Source: Acinetobacter calcoaceticus (GTDB lineage Bacteria > Pseudomonadota > Gammaproteobacteria > Pseudomonadales > Moraxellaceae). From it: a stretch of DNA of 64,000 bases. Position numbers and translations under genes: made by a program. Each line of letters opens with the position of its first letter. Position 1 is the stretch's first letter. The notes beneath the pieces were generated by a model. It saw nothing but the letters and a program-made list of their open reading frames with translations. It made no database searches and was not told the DNA's origin. Shown piece by piece: positions 9,004 through 18,569 of the stretch. The DNA lies in assembly GCF_016508255.1 (NCBI RefSeq), contig NZ_JADVKT010000002.1:124001-188000 (forward strand). The letters are read 5' to 3'.

Positions 9004-9093
9004 AGTTTTCTCAGCTTTAATACTTTCCTATATAACTCGATAATTTTCCCAACCAATCTATATTCCTTGTGGAATAACTGTGATCTTTTCGTG

Positions 9094-9246
9094 TTATTTA
9101 GGGTTTAAGAGTTCTAAATACATACCGTTGTTTACTACACTCAATTTTTTGAAAGTTCTTTCTATTTTTGCGTTGTATAAAACGATAATCAAATTACCTG
9201 TTTTTAAATCACTTATTTGAAAGTAAGGATTTACATACTTTAACAT
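9094..9246 (-). pseudogene. 50-codon ORF resembling the C-terminus of an S24/LexA-type peptidase repressor
   Basis: An uninterrupted 50-codon frame from ATG to TAA, too short for routine calling. Its middle and end (TGNLIIVLYNAKIERTFKKL, then GMYLELLNPK) resemble the LexA/UmuD/phage-repressor core (GD.v.v...g..t.KRL...g...L.p.NP.Y) but stop at the NP position, before the usual YP. An in-frame stop lies 12 codons upstream. It may therefore be a truncated remnant of a phage-type regulator rather than a functional gene. It lies between the NA37 operon and tRNA-Gly. The resemblance is by eye only. Confidence 0.35.
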
Positions 9247-9490
9247 TTTGTTTGAATTTTGAACATATATATTCTTAAATTATAACTATTTTAATTACCT
9301 TTAAAGTTTTTACAGTTGCTATAAAGTTTGCCGTAGTCACATGTTTTCGTCTTCTAATAAGTTATATAAGGCTCATCTCATACTGAAATTGATATAGCAA
9401 AATTTAGCGAACAAAGAGGGTAAAGTTGCAACAGAATATAAAGTATTTCTTTTATATGACTTCGACTAGTCAAAGCTAACTATCAGACAA

Positions 9491-9530
9491 TAAAAAAACC
9501 ACCTAACTCTTTCGAATTAAGTGGTTTTTA
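9491..9530 (-). terminator. Terminator downstream of tRNA-Gly
   Basis: Read on the minus strand, an imperfect long stem (AAAACCACTTAA pairing with TTAGGTGGTTTT) is followed by a T run, directly after the tRNA 3' CCA. Confidence 0.75.
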
Positions 9531-9535
9531 AATTT

Positions 9536-9611
<76 letters not shown>

Positions 9612-9622
9612 AATGTGAGCAC

Positions 9623-9650
9623 ATTATAGAGTGTTTCACTAAAGTGTCAA
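9623..9650 (-). promoter_or_regulatory. Consensus sigma-70 promoter of tRNA-Gly
   Basis: On the minus strand a perfect TTGACA (9645-9650) and a perfect TATAAT (9623-9628) are separated by 16 nt, with the tRNA 5' end 11 nt further on. Such a strong promoter fits a stable RNA gene. Confidence 0.9.
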
Positions 9651-9674
9651 CACTCTTGTGATTTAATTGAACAT

Positions 9675-11108
9675 TTAATCAGCACGACGCCAAACTGTAC
9701 CTTGACGAGTATCTTCTAATACAACACCTTGGTCGAGCAAAGACTGACGAATACCATCTGCTTTAGCAAAGTCTTTTGCTTTTTTCGCATCAACACGTTG
9801 TTGAATAAAATCTTCAATTTCAGCATCAGACAAAGTAAGCGCTTCTTGTCCAATATCTGATTTTAAGAAATCATCTACATTATGTTGTACCAAACCTAAA
9901 ATGTTGGTGAGGTGACGTAATGTCGAATAAAGCACAGTCGCTTGGTCAGCTTGCTCTTCTTTTACAGCACGGTTTAACTCTTTATTGAGTTCAAACAATA
10001 CAGCCATTGCTTCGGCTGTGTTGAAGTCATCACACATTGCATTGTTAAAGCGTTCAACAAAGCTTTGATCAAGCGTTTCAGTTGTCGTTTGACCATACAC
10101 TTGTTGGTAAGCTTTAAATGAATGGTAGAAACGCGTTAAAGAAGTTTTCGCTTCTTTGAGTGCCACATCAGAGAAGTTCACAGGGCTGCGATAGTGTGAA
10201 GACACAATAAAGTAGCGGATCACTTCAGGGTGGAATTTCTCCATCACGTCACGAATCGTAAAGAAGTTGCCTAAAGACTTAGACATCTTTTCACCATCAA
10301 CATTAATGAAGCCAACATGCATCCAGTAGTTTACATATTGTTCGCCAGTTGATGCTTCACTTTGCGCGATTTCATTTTCATGGTGTGGGAACATTAAATC
10401 TGAACCACCACCATGAATGTCAAAGTGATTGCCTAGGCAGCAAGTCGACATTGCAGAACATTCAATGTGCCAGCCCGGACGACCATTGCCCCACGGTGAT
10501 GCCCAAGAAGGTTCATTTTCTTTGGCATGTTTCCAAAGAACAAAGTCAAACGGATGTTTCTTTTCAACTTCTACGTCAACACGTTCGCTTGCTCCAGCTT
10601 GCATATCGTCAAGTTTACGGCCAGAGAGGCGACCATATTTTTCAAATTTAGTGACTTCAAAATAAACATCACCATTTGAAGCAGGGTAAGCAGCACCTTT
10701 ATTTACCAGATTGCCAATCATATTTTGCATCTGGTCAATATATTCAGTCGCTTTAGGTGCTTCATCAGGAGCTAAACAGCCTAAATTGGCTGCGTCTTCG
10801 TTCATTGCATCGATGAAACGAGTGGTGAGTTGTTGAATCGTTTCACCATTCTCATTAGCACGTTTAATGATTTTGTCGTCAATGTCTGTAATATTGCGGA
10901 TATAGCGAACATTCCAGCCTTGACTACGCAAGAAACGTATAATGTAGTCAAATGCAACCATAACTCGAGCATGCCCGATATGACAGTAATCGTATACGGT
11001 CATTCCGCAGACGTACATATCGATGTGACCTTCTTTGCGAGGTACAAATTCAACTTTTTTTCGTTGCTCAGAGTTATATAAAACAAACGGTTGCATAAGG
11101 GTTTTCAA
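9675..11108 (-). CDS. cysS: Cysteinyl-tRNA synthetase
   Basis: 477 residues, full length for the class I enzyme that charges tRNA-Cys in the cytoplasm. The HIGH signature is HIGHAR (residues about 42-47) and the KMSKS loop is [11 protein letters not shown] (about 275). Zinc-binding residues are seen as [10 protein letters not shown], then WHIECSAM and [14 protein letters not shown]. The C-terminal DALR/anticodon part contains the [30 protein letters not shown] ending typical of CysRS. It lies just upstream of tRNA-Gly on the same strand, but the tRNA has its own promoter. It is divergent from the kdsD-lpt operon. Confidence 0.97.
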   Translation of the reverse strand: MKTLMQPFVLYNSEQRKKVEFVPRKEGHIDMYVCGMTVYDYCHIGHARVMVAFDYIIRFLRSQGWNVRYIRNITDIDDKIIKRANENGETIQQLTTRFIDAMNEDAANLGCLAPDEAPKATEYIDQMQNMIGNLVNKGAAYPASNGDVYFEVTKFEKYGRLSGRKLDDMQAGASERVDVEVEKKHPFDFVLWKHAKENEPSWASPWGNGRPGWHIECSAMSTCCLGNHFDIHGGGSDLMFPHHENEIAQSEASTGEQYVNYWMHVGFINVDGEKMSKSLGNFFTIRDVMEKFHPEVIRYFIVSSHYRSPVNFSDVALKEAKTSLTRFYHSFKAYQQVYGQTTTETLDQSFVERFNNAMCDDFNTAEAMAVLFELNKELNRAVKEEQADQATVLYSTLRHLTNILGLVQHNVDDFLKSDIGQEALTLSDAEIEDFIQQRVDAKKAKDFAKADGIRQSLLDQGVVLEDTRQGTVWRRAD

Positions 11109-11294
11109 ACACTCAACAAAAACAGTGTTACATCATAACTGATGCATCATTTTTCACAAAGTTTTATGCAAGAATTTTATAAGCTTGTGAAATCTTATAC
11201 ATTTAAAAACGTGTAAATGATTGAGTTATGTTAGAATGCCCCCAAATCTTTTGATTAAAATCACCGATCTTCACAAGAGATCAGATCAATTATT

Positions 11295-12287
11295 TTGAGT
11301 CAAACTCGTATGCCCAATCCTACAGATTTTCAAAGCAGCGCATTAGCAACCTTGCGTATTGAGCAGCAAGCCATAGACGTGTTAGCAACACAAATTAATG
11401 ACAGTTTTAATCAGGCCTGTGAAATATTATTACAGTGTAAAGGCCGTGTTGTGATTACTGGCATGGGGAAGTCAGGGCATATTGGCCGTAAAATGGCCGC
11501 GACTTTTGCTTCAACTGGCACACCATCTTTCTTTATGCACCCGGGCGAAGCGGGGCATGGTGATTTGGGAATGCTAGTTCGCGGTGACGTTTTAATTGCG
11601 ATTTCCAACTCTGGAAAAAGTGATGAAATCATGATGTTGATGCCACTCATCAAACATCTTGGTGTACCACTTATTACCATTAGTCGTACTGATAAAGGCC
11701 CAATGCCTCAAAATGCAGATATTGCTTTAACTTTAGGTGAGTCTGACGAAGCGTGCCCATTAGGATTAGCTCCGACATCGAGCACGACAGCAACTTTAGT
11801 GTTAGGTGATGCACTAGCGGTTGCTTTACTTGAAGCTCGTGGTTTTACTGCAGATGATTTTGCCCGTTCGCATCCTGCGGGAGCATTGGGTAAACGCTTA
11901 CTTTTACATGTAAAACATCTAATGCACACTGGCGATGAATTGCCAAAAGTTTCACCAGACACACCAATGAATCAAGTGCTCTACGAAATTTCTAATAAGC
12001 GTTTGGGCTTGACGACAATTGTTGATGAACAAGAACATTTGCTTGGCATTTTCACTGATGGTGACTTGCGCCGTTTAATTGATAGACAGCAAGGTTTTGA
12101 TGTGAATTTACCTGTTTCTGAAGTGATGACAAAAAAACCGTCAACTATTTCTCAAGAAGCACGTGCGGTAGAAGCTCTACAACAGCTTAACCTGAAAAAA
12201 ATTAGTCAATTTGTTGTGGTTGATGACCAAAATAAAGTGATTGGTGTAATTAGTATGCATGACCTTATTCAGGCAGGGGTAAATTAA
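11295..12287 (+). CDS. kdsD: D-arabinose-5-phosphate isomerase (KpsF/GutQ family)
   Basis: Interconverts ribulose-5-phosphate and arabinose-5-phosphate, the first step of Kdo synthesis for the LPS/LOS core. The N-terminal SIS domain (about residues 35-180) has GRVVITGMGKSGHIGRKMAATFASTGTPS, HPGEAGHGDLGM and ISNSGKSDE. Two CBS repeats follow (about 210-325). The frame opens at a TTG (11295); an ATG at 11310 (MPNPTDFQ) is the alternative. Neither has an ideal Shine-Dalgarno, although AAGAGA lies 14 nt before the TTG. First gene of a five-gene run (kdsD-kdsC-lptC-lptA-lptB) with tight spacing. Confidence 0.95.
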   Translation: MSQTRMPNPTDFQSSALATLRIEQQAIDVLATQINDSFNQACEILLQCKGRVVITGMGKSGHIGRKMAATFASTGTPSFFMHPGEAGHGDLGMLVRGDVLIAISNSGKSDEIMMLMPLIKHLGVPLITISRTDKGPMPQNADIALTLGESDEACPLGLAPTSSTTATLVLGDALAVALLEARGFTADDFARSHPAGALGKRLLLHVKHLMHTGDELPKVSPDTPMNQVLYEISNKRLGLTTIVDEQEHLLGIFTDGDLRRLIDRQQGFDVNLPVSEVMTKKPSTISQEARAVEALQQLNLKKISQFVVVDDQNKVIGVISMHDLIQAGVN

Positions 12288-12290
12288 TCA

Positions 12291-12830
12291 ATGGCATCTT
12301 ATGCATTGTTAGAACAAGCACGTCATTTACAGGCATTGGTTCTGGATGTGGATGGTATTTTGAGTGACGGTTTTGTAACTTTAACGAATAGTGGCGATGA
12401 GATTAAATCGTTTGATATTCGGGATGGCTTAGGAATGAAGCTTGTACAGCAAGCGGACATGAAGGTCATCATTATTACAGGCCGAAAAAGTAATATTGTT
12501 GAGAAGCGTATGTCTGATTTAGGCGTAGACCTCGTTTTTCAAGGGCGTGAAGACAAAGGCTCTGCGCTGCGCGAAGCTTGTGCACAGTTTAATATTTTGC
12601 CTTCTGATTGTTTATATATGGGCGATGACTGGCCTGATTTATCTGCTTTTGCAATAGCAGGAATGAGTGTCACTGTGCCAAACGGTCATGAGGAAGTGCG
12701 TCGCCGTGCTCATTTAGTTACCCAGTCGATGGGCGGACGTGGTGCTGTACGAGAAGTCTGTGATATGTTGCTGATCGCAAAAGGCATTTACCAAGAACTT
12801 CTTGAAAAATATCTTGCAGTACCGCATTAA
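12291..12830 (+). CDS. kdsC: 3-deoxy-D-manno-octulosonate 8-phosphate phosphatase
   Basis: 179-residue HAD-superfamily phosphatase removing phosphate from Kdo-8-P. The nucleophile motif LVLDVDGILSDG, the threonine motif IIITGRKS and the final acidic motif YMGDDWPDLSAF are all present. The compact C0-type fold without a cap domain fits the length. It starts 3 bp after kdsD ends, so the two are translationally linked, and both act in the same pathway. Confidence 0.96.
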   Translation: MASYALLEQARHLQALVLDVDGILSDGFVTLTNSGDEIKSFDIRDGLGMKLVQQADMKVIIITGRKSNIVEKRMSDLGVDLVFQGREDKGSALREACAQFNILPSDCLYMGDDWPDLSAFAIAGMSVTVPNGHEEVRRRAHLVTQSMGGRGAVREVCDMLLIAKGIYQELLEKYLAVPH

Positions 12831-12867
12831 TAATAAGATTACTTAAAAAGGTAGGCTATTCCTGCTC

Positions 12868-13416
12868 ATGGATACCAGAGTTTTATCTATTGTTGCTGTA
12901 GTTATTGCTGCTATAAGTGGTGGTTATTACTACTATAGTGGCAAAGCAAAAAAACTAGACATTGCTTCTGCGAAGAATATGACATATTCGGCGCAGGGCG
13001 TCCATTTGACTCAAACTGATGATCAAGGCAATTTGTATATTCGTGCTGAAGTTCGTCAGCTTGAACAGGATATGCAGCAAAAAACATCAAAGTTGGATCA
13101 ACTTAATGCATCTATGTATAAAGATGGCAAAGTTGATGCGACGTTCTTGGCGAAACAGGCAAATGGTTATGATGATAATAGTAAAGTTATATTATCGGGT
13201 GATGTGGTAGCAACTAAACTGGCTCCACAGGGGAAAATTGAATTCCAGACCGATGAGTTAACAGGATATCCAAAGACCAGAGAAATTGAAACGAATCATC
13301 AAGTGATTGTTCATTCTCCACAGGCCGATTTTGTCAGCAAAGGATTAAAAGCCAATTTGAATAACGGTCAGTACGAATTTTTTAGTATTCGAGGAAAGTA
13401 TGCACCAAAGTCTTAA
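12868..13416 (+). CDS. lptC: LPS export ABC transporter periplasmic protein LptC
   Basis: 182 residues with an uncleaved N-terminal anchor (residues 5-23, VLSIVAVVIAAISGGYYYY) and a periplasmic beta-jellyroll region starting YSAQGVHLTQTDDQGNLYIRAEV. LptC receives LPS/LOS from LptB2FG and passes it to LptA. The 3' end overlaps lptA by 17 bp. Its neighbours lptA and lptB confirm the assignment, which sequence alone would make only moderately certain because LptC is poorly conserved. Confidence 0.93.
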   Translation: MDTRVLSIVAVVIAAISGGYYYYSGKAKKLDIASAKNMTYSAQGVHLTQTDDQGNLYIRAEVRQLEQDMQQKTSKLDQLNASMYKDGKVDATFLAKQANGYDDNSKVILSGDVVATKLAPQGKIEFQTDELTGYPKTREIETNHQVIVHSPQADFVSKGLKANLNNGQYEFFSIRGKYAPKS

Positions 13417-13948
13417 TTTAAAACGTTCTTCAGCTTTCCTAAAACAAGCTGCGGTAATTACATTCGTTGCTATATCATCAGCTTCGACTTTTGCGTTACC
13501 GTCTGACCGTAATCAACAACTTTCATTAGTGGCAGACCGTGCAACTTATAACGAAAAAACCGGTTTGACGACTTATACTGGCAATGTCATGATTGAGCAA
13601 GGCACGATGAAGCTGCAAGCCGATTCAATTGTTGCTACGCTAAACTCTAAACGTCAAATTCAAACCATTACTGCTAAGGGCAGACCATCTAAGTTTCAGC
13701 AACAAGTAAGTGCTGATAAGGGTGTGGCACGTGGTGAAGGACAGACCATTGTTTATAATGCAGATACGGGCATTATTACACTGTCTGGTAATGCATATTT
13801 ATATCAAGATGGTTCTAGTATTCGTGGTAACTCATTGAAATATAGTATGAACAAGGGTGATGTTGAAGCTCAGGGTTCATCGTCAAATCGTGTGCAAATT
13901 ATTATTCCACCATCAAGTTCAAAAACCTTTCCAGGAGCGCGTGAATAA
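13400..13948 (+). CDS. lptA: LPS transport periplasmic bridge protein LptA
   Basis: 182 residues with a signal peptide (hydrophobic to about residue 32, cleavage near TFALP). The OstA/LptA core starts [19 protein letters not shown], then [20 protein letters not shown], and continues with repeating beta strands ([15 protein letters not shown]). LptA oligomers form the bridge that carries LPS/LOS across the periplasm. It overlaps lptC at its start, and its stop codon shares bases with the lptB ATG, so coupling is tight. Confidence 0.95.
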   Translation: MHQSLNLKRSSAFLKQAAVITFVAISSASTFALPSDRNQQLSLVADRATYNEKTGLTTYTGNVMIEQGTMKLQADSIVATLNSKRQIQTITAKGRPSKFQQQVSADKGVARGEGQTIVYNADTGIITLSGNAYLYQDGSSIRGNSLKYSMNKGDVEAQGSSSNRVQIIIPPSSSKTFPGARE

Positions 13949-14694
13949 TGCAACAAGCTCTTCAACAACCCCAAACTTTGTGTATTAAGCACTTAGGAAA
14001 AAACTATAGTAAGCGTTGGGTCGTCAAAGACGTATCTTTTAGTATGCAAAGTGGACAGATTGTTGGTTTGCTTGGCCCTAACGGTGCCGGAAAAACAACA
14101 AGCTTCTATATGGTTGTAGGGCTAGTGCGTATGGACAAAGGTGAAATTCACCTTGATGATCTGGATATGTCCGATTTGGCAATGCATGAACGGGCAAGAA
14201 AAGGAATCGGATATCTTCCGCAAGAAGCTTCTATTTTTAGAAAGCTGACAATCGCTGAAAATATTATGTCCATTTTAGAGACACGCAAAGACCTAAATAA
14301 GCAGCAGCGCCAGCAACGTCTTACTGAATTATTGAATGATTTTAAAATCAGTCATATTAAAGATTCATTAGGAATGAGTGTGTCTGGTGGTGAACGCCGC
14401 CGTGCTGAAATTGCTCGTGCATTGGCTGCCGATCCTAAATTTATGTTACTTGATGAGCCATTTGCTGGTGTTGACCCAATTTCGGTTGGAGATATTAAAG
14501 ATATTATCCAGACTTTAAAGGATCGTGGCATTGGTGTACTTATTACTGACCATAACGTACGAGAAACTCTGGCAATTTGTGAGCGTGCATATATTGTGAG
14601 TGAAGGTGCTGTAATTGCAGAAGGTACACCACAAGAAATTCTCGATAACGAACAAGTCCGTAAAGTGTACTTGGGTGACGATTTTACAGTTTAA
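13948..14694 (+). CDS. lptB: LPS export ABC transporter ATP-binding protein LptB
   Basis: 248-residue cytoplasmic ATPase energising LPS/LOS extraction from the inner membrane with LptF and LptG, which are not in this window. Walker A is [12 protein letters not shown], the Q loop is [12 protein letters not shown], the signature is [17 protein letters not shown], Walker B is [13 protein letters not shown], and the switch His is in [10 protein letters not shown]. This block is highly conserved in LptB. It is the last gene of the operon; a strong terminator follows. Confidence 0.98.
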   Translation: MQQALQQPQTLCIKHLGKNYSKRWVVKDVSFSMQSGQIVGLLGPNGAGKTTSFYMVVGLVRMDKGEIHLDDLDMSDLAMHERARKGIGYLPQEASIFRKLTIAENIMSILETRKDLNKQQRQQRLTELLNDFKISHIKDSLGMSVSGGERRRAEIARALAADPKFMLLDEPFAGVDPISVGDIKDIIQTLKDRGIGVLITDHNVRETLAICERAYIVSEGAVIAEGTPQEILDNEQVRKVYLGDDFTV

Positions 14695-14716
14695 ATAAAA
14701 CAGTTAATCTATTTGT

Positions 14717-14751
14717 CTAAAAAGAGGTCAATGCCTCTTTTTAGTTTTTTT
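14717..14751 (+). terminator. Terminator of the kdsD-lptB operon
   Basis: Eleven-base-pair stem CTAAAAAGAGG / CCTCTTTTTAG with a 6-nt loop, followed by a T7 tract, 22 nt after lptB. Confidence 0.9.
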
Positions 14752-14901
14752 ACATTTATTTTTTTAAAACAATAAATTAACCCATTCATTTAATGAAAAT
14801 ATAATGTGTGAATTATTCCTGCAATTATGCTTCTTTATGCAAAAAAATATGTAGAATGTAAATGCTTTTAAACGATAACAAACAAGATCAACAAGACAAG
14901 C

Positions 14902-16434
14902 ATGATTGGATATAACCAGAAAAGAGTAAAAGGGACATGTAAAAAGCCGGCTTTCCTGAAAGGGTTGATGCTTTTAACTTCATTGCATGTACCTGTGGTG
15001 ATATATGCTGCTAAACCAAGTGAGCAATATCACACCCTAAAAGACAACTTATCGCAACTTTTTGCCCCAAAAAGTAGTGATGAATTTAAAGTTGCCAAGA
15101 TGCAAGAGCTGAGTAATTTTAAGGTTGATCGTTCTAGAGTTCAGGAGTTTCCGACTGTTCAACTCAATGATAGAGCAGCTTCATCTTATTCAAATTTGCC
15201 ATCAAGGAAGATGACTTTGCAGGAGGCGGTGAAAATTGCCATCCAGCGCAACCCCGATATTTCTCAAGCGATTTCCACTTTAGCTGGTCAAAATGCGGGT
15301 ATTGATTTTGCCAAGGCAGGTTATTATCCCCAGCTTTCAGGTGGAATAACGACCGGTGATTTAAGTAGTGGCGAGCGTGGTCGGCAGTTATTGACCCTAA
15401 ATGCGACTCAAATGCTCTACGATTTTGGCAAAGTTAAATCAGGCGTAGATATTGCGCAAGCTAAGGTTCAGGTTGAACAAGCCAATGTTCTCGTCAGTAT
15501 TGATGATATTGCACTCGATGTTGCACAGTCGATTGTCAATATTCAGCGCTACCTTCAATTAAATAAAATTGCTGAACAGCAAATTGCAGGTATCCAGCGA
15601 ATTCAGGAAATTGCCAATTTACGTGCAAATGCTGGAATTAGCAGTCAGGCTGATCCAATTCAAGCTCAGTCTTATTTACAAGCTGCTCAGGCGAGTTTGA
15701 TTGCACAGCAATCATTATTAAGTCAGTACCAGCAACATTTAAGAACATTATTGGGTGCAGATGTCTCACGAACAGGTTGGATTATTTCAGATGATCTGGT
15801 GAAGCAGTCTGATTTATATGGTGAACCTGAATTTAATACCATTCCAAAAATGATCTCGGCCCAAGCAAGTGTGGAAGTTGCTAAGGCACAAAAGGAACAG
15901 ACTCATTTAACGCGTTATCCAACCTTATCGGTCAAAGGTTCCGTAAGTCAGGCCATTAATGGAAAAAACCCAAACAATGATAAAGATGATGGTCTATATA
16001 GTTCCATCATGCTTGAAGCGAGCAGCCAGTTTTATCAAGGAGGGGCAATTTCTTCTCAGGTAAAAATGGCCAGTTATGCAGAAGAAGCTGCAAAGTCTAA
16101 AGTCAATTCTGTTTATTTGGATGTTCTAGATAAGATAAGAACTAGCCGTGAGCAAATTGAAAATAAGCAACGCCAAATGTTGGTTTTAGCAAATCGCCAA
16201 GCCACAACGGTTCGTACACGTGAACTTTATCAAGAACAGTACAAACTTGGTACACGGTCATTGGTCGATTTATTGAATGCAGAACAGGCCATTCATAGTG
16301 CTGATGCAGACCTTGAGTCGGCACGTTATGACATCTACAACAGTATTGTTCAGTACATTTCGGCAACAGGACGTTCCCGCCAAGCCTATGGCTTAAATAA
16401 TATTTCAATTCAGGGGTTCGAAGTACAACCATGA
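14902..16434 (+). CDS. tolC: TolC-family outer-membrane channel of a type I secretion system
   Basis: 510 residues with an N-terminal signal region (hydrophobic about residues 20-37, cleavage near VIYAAK) and two TolC repeats. These contain long amphipathic helices: MTLQEAVKIAIQRNPDISQA opens the first, and the second ends in GTRSLVDLLNAEQAIHSADADL, the classic TolC-family block. It forms the exit duct of the secretion machine whose inner-membrane parts are encoded by the next two genes. The stop overlaps the ATG of the ABC transporter gene by 4 bp. In Acinetobacter a tolC-hlyB-hlyD cluster of this kind has been linked to secretion of RTX and Bap-like proteins; no such substrate gene is in this window. 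Confidence 0.9.
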   Translation: MIGYNQKRVKGTCKKPAFLKGLMLLTSLHVPVVIYAAKPSEQYHTLKDNLSQLFAPKSSDEFKVAKMQELSNFKVDRSRVQEFPTVQLNDRAASSYSNLPSRKMTLQEAVKIAIQRNPDISQAISTLAGQNAGIDFAKAGYYPQLSGGITTGDLSSGERGRQLLTLNATQMLYDFGKVKSGVDIAQAKVQVEQANVLVSIDDIALDVAQSIVNIQRYLQLNKIAEQQIAGIQRIQEIANLRANAGISSQADPIQAQSYLQAAQASLIAQQSLLSQYQQHLRTLLGADVSRTGWIISDDLVKQSDLYGEPEFNTIPKMISAQASVEVAKAQKEQTHLTRYPTLSVKGSVSQAINGKNPNNDKDDGLYSSIMLEASSQFYQGGAISSQVKMASYAEEAAKSKVNSVYLDVLDKIRTSREQIENKQRQMLVLANRQATTVRTRELYQEQYKLGTRSLVDLLNAEQAIHSADADLESARYDIYNSIVQYISATGRSRQAYGLNNISIQGFEVQP

Positions 16435-18569
16435 TGACAAAAATAAACTACCAGCCCTGGTTACAGGCGGTCTTAACGATTGCTAAACATTATCGAATTG
16501 AGCCTTCAGAAGAAAGAATTCGTTTACAACTTGACTGGAACCAAAATCAAAACCTTGATGATGTTTTACAGCTCATTACACGTCAGGTTGGACTAAATTT
16601 ACGTAAAGTGCCGTTTTCTTTAGAGGTTCTGAACCCGTGGCGCTTACCTGTTATGGTCGAGTTTTATGACGGACAGGTCGGTGTTATTGGTAAAGCAGAC
16701 ACCCAAGGAAATGTCAGTATTCAGTTGAGTGGAGACCATGGTCTTTCTCAAAATTTGAGCTTAGATGTCTTAAAAAACACAATTAAGAATGTCTATATCC
16801 TGCGTCCTGAAACGTCTATTCCCGATGCACGTATTGACGAATATATCAAACCGTATGAAGCAAGCTGGTTTTGGTCAATTGTTCTAAGAGACTGGAAACG
16901 CTACGTTGATATTATGTTTGCCTCACTCATTGCCAATGTATTGGCATTGGCAACGATTATTTTCTCAATGCAAGTCTATGACCGCGTTGTGCCATCACAG
17001 TCGATACCGACCTTATGGGTTCTTGCTGGTGGTGTGCTCATTGCTGCTCTTTTTGAGTTTACCTTACGTATATCAAGGGTATATTTATCCGATATTATTG
17101 GTAAACGTGCCGACTTACGTGTTTCTGATCGCGTATTTGGTCATGCACTAAGAATCAAAAATAAAGACCGATCAAAGTCGACGGGTAGTTTTATTTCCCA
17201 GATTCGTGAACTCGAAGGTGTTCGTGAACTGGTGACTTCTACCACGATTAGTGCAATTGCAGATTTTCCATTCTTTTTCTTGTTCCTTACGATCTTTGGC
17301 ATTATTGGTGGGAAGCTATTCTGGGTGATGTTGGTTATTGTACCGCTTATGATTTTGCCGGGTGTTCTCGTGCAGAAAAAGCTAGCGCAACTCGCACAGG
17401 AAGGCATGAGAGAATCTTCAATCCGTAATGCAATTCTTGTAGAAGCGGTGCAGGGTATTGAAGATATCAAGCTATTGCGTGCCGAATCACGTTTCCAAAA
17501 CCAGTGGAACCACATGAACGAAGTTTCAGCCGATATCGCTATGAAACAACGTAAAATTGTTGGGACCTTAATGGCATGGACTCAAATGCTTCAGGGTTTG
17601 ACCTATGCGATTGTGGTTTTGGTGGGATGTTTTGCAGTGATGGATGGCGAAATGACCACGGGTGCGTTAGTGGCATGTTCAATTTTATCTTCACGAATGT
17701 TAGCACCGATTGCACAAATTACTGGTGTTCTAGGTCGTTTACAGCAGGCGAAAGTTGCAAAACAAAGTCTGGATGAACTCATGCAACGCCCGATTGATCA
17801 GGCTGACCGTGCACATTTGGTACACAAGGCTGCTTTAAATGGCGACTACGAGTTACAAAATCTCTTATTCCAATATGGAGATGAAGACCCGAAACCAAGT
17901 TTGGCAATCCGTCATTTAAAAATTCGTGCTGGTGAAAAAATTGCAATTTTGGGGCGCAATGGTGCGGGTAAATCGACATTACTTCAGCTTTTATCAGGGA
18001 TGCAAGTTCCAACTCAAGGTGCTGTGCATTTAGATGGTCTGGATCTTTCTTTAATTGATCCATCTGATGTGCGCCGTGATATGGGCCTGCTTAACCAAAA
18101 TGCGCATCTTTTCTACGGTACGATTCGTGAAAACCTTACTTTGGGTGCACCGCTTGCAACGGATGAAGATATTCTTCGCGCTTTAGTCGTGACTGGTGCA
18201 TTAAATTTTGTACAAGAGAAAAAAGAAGGGCTAGATCACCTGATTTTAGAAGGTGGTGTTGGTTTCTCGGGCGGTCAAAGACAAGCATTGTTATTGGCTC
18301 GTTTATTGATTCGTCAACCCAACATTTTATTGCTCGATGAACCAACAGCATCTATTGATGATGTGGCAGAGAAACAATTGATTGATCACTTAAAAGGATG
18401 GCTGGCACATCGAACCTTGATTGTTGCGACTCACCGCCGAGCTGTTTTGGAACTGGTGGATCGTATTATTGTCGTTAATGAAGGCAAAATCGTGATGGAT
18501 GGCCCAAGAGATCAAGTCCTTAATCAATCAACAGCCCAACAAAAACAAGTGCAAGGGGGTAATTCATGA
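16431..18569 (+). CDS. hlyB: Type I secretion ABC transporter (HlyB/LapB type)
   Basis: 712 residues. Residues 1-135 form a C39-peptidase-like domain without a catalytic Cys at the expected position, so it is probably a substrate-docking domain as in HlyB/LapB. The membrane domain (about 155-440) precedes the ATPase: Walker A ILGRNGAGKST, Q loop LLNQNAHLFYGT, signature VGFSGGQRQALLLARLL, Walker B NILLLDEPTASIDD, switch His in VATHRRAVL. It drives ATP-dependent one-step export of large proteins with the flanking TolC and HlyD partners. It overlaps both neighbours by 4 bp. Confidence 0.93.
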   Translation: MMTKINYQPWLQAVLTIAKHYRIEPSEERIRLQLDWNQNQNLDDVLQLITRQVGLNLRKVPFSLEVLNPWRLPVMVEFYDGQVGVIGKADTQGNVSIQLSGDHGLSQNLSLDVLKNTIKNVYILRPETSIPDARIDEYIKPYEASWFWSIVLRDWKRYVDIMFASLIANVLALATIIFSMQVYDRVVPSQSIPTLWVLAGGVLIAALFEFTLRISRVYLSDIIGKRADLRVSDRVFGHALRIKNKDRSKSTGSFISQIRELEGVRELVTSTTISAIADFPFFFLFLTIFGIIGGKLFWVMLVIVPLMILPGVLVQKKLAQLAQEGMRESSIRNAILVEAVQGIEDIKLLRAESRFQNQWNHMNEVSADIAMKQRKIVGTLMAWTQMLQGLTYAIVVLVGCFAVMDGEMTTGALVACSILSSRMLAPIAQITGVLGRLQQAKVAKQSLDELMQRPIDQADRAHLVHKAALNGDYELQNLLFQYGDEDPKPSLAIRHLKIRAGEKIAILGRNGAGKSTLLQLLSGMQVPTQGAVHLDGLDLSLIDPSDVRRDMGLLNQNAHLFYGTIRENLTLGAPLATDEDILRALVVTGALNFVQEKKEGLDHLILEGGVGFSGGQRQALLLARLLIRQPNILLLDEPTASIDDVAEKQLIDHLKGWLAHRTLIVATHRRAVLELVDRIIVVNEGKIVMDGPRDQVLNQSTAQQKQVQGGNS

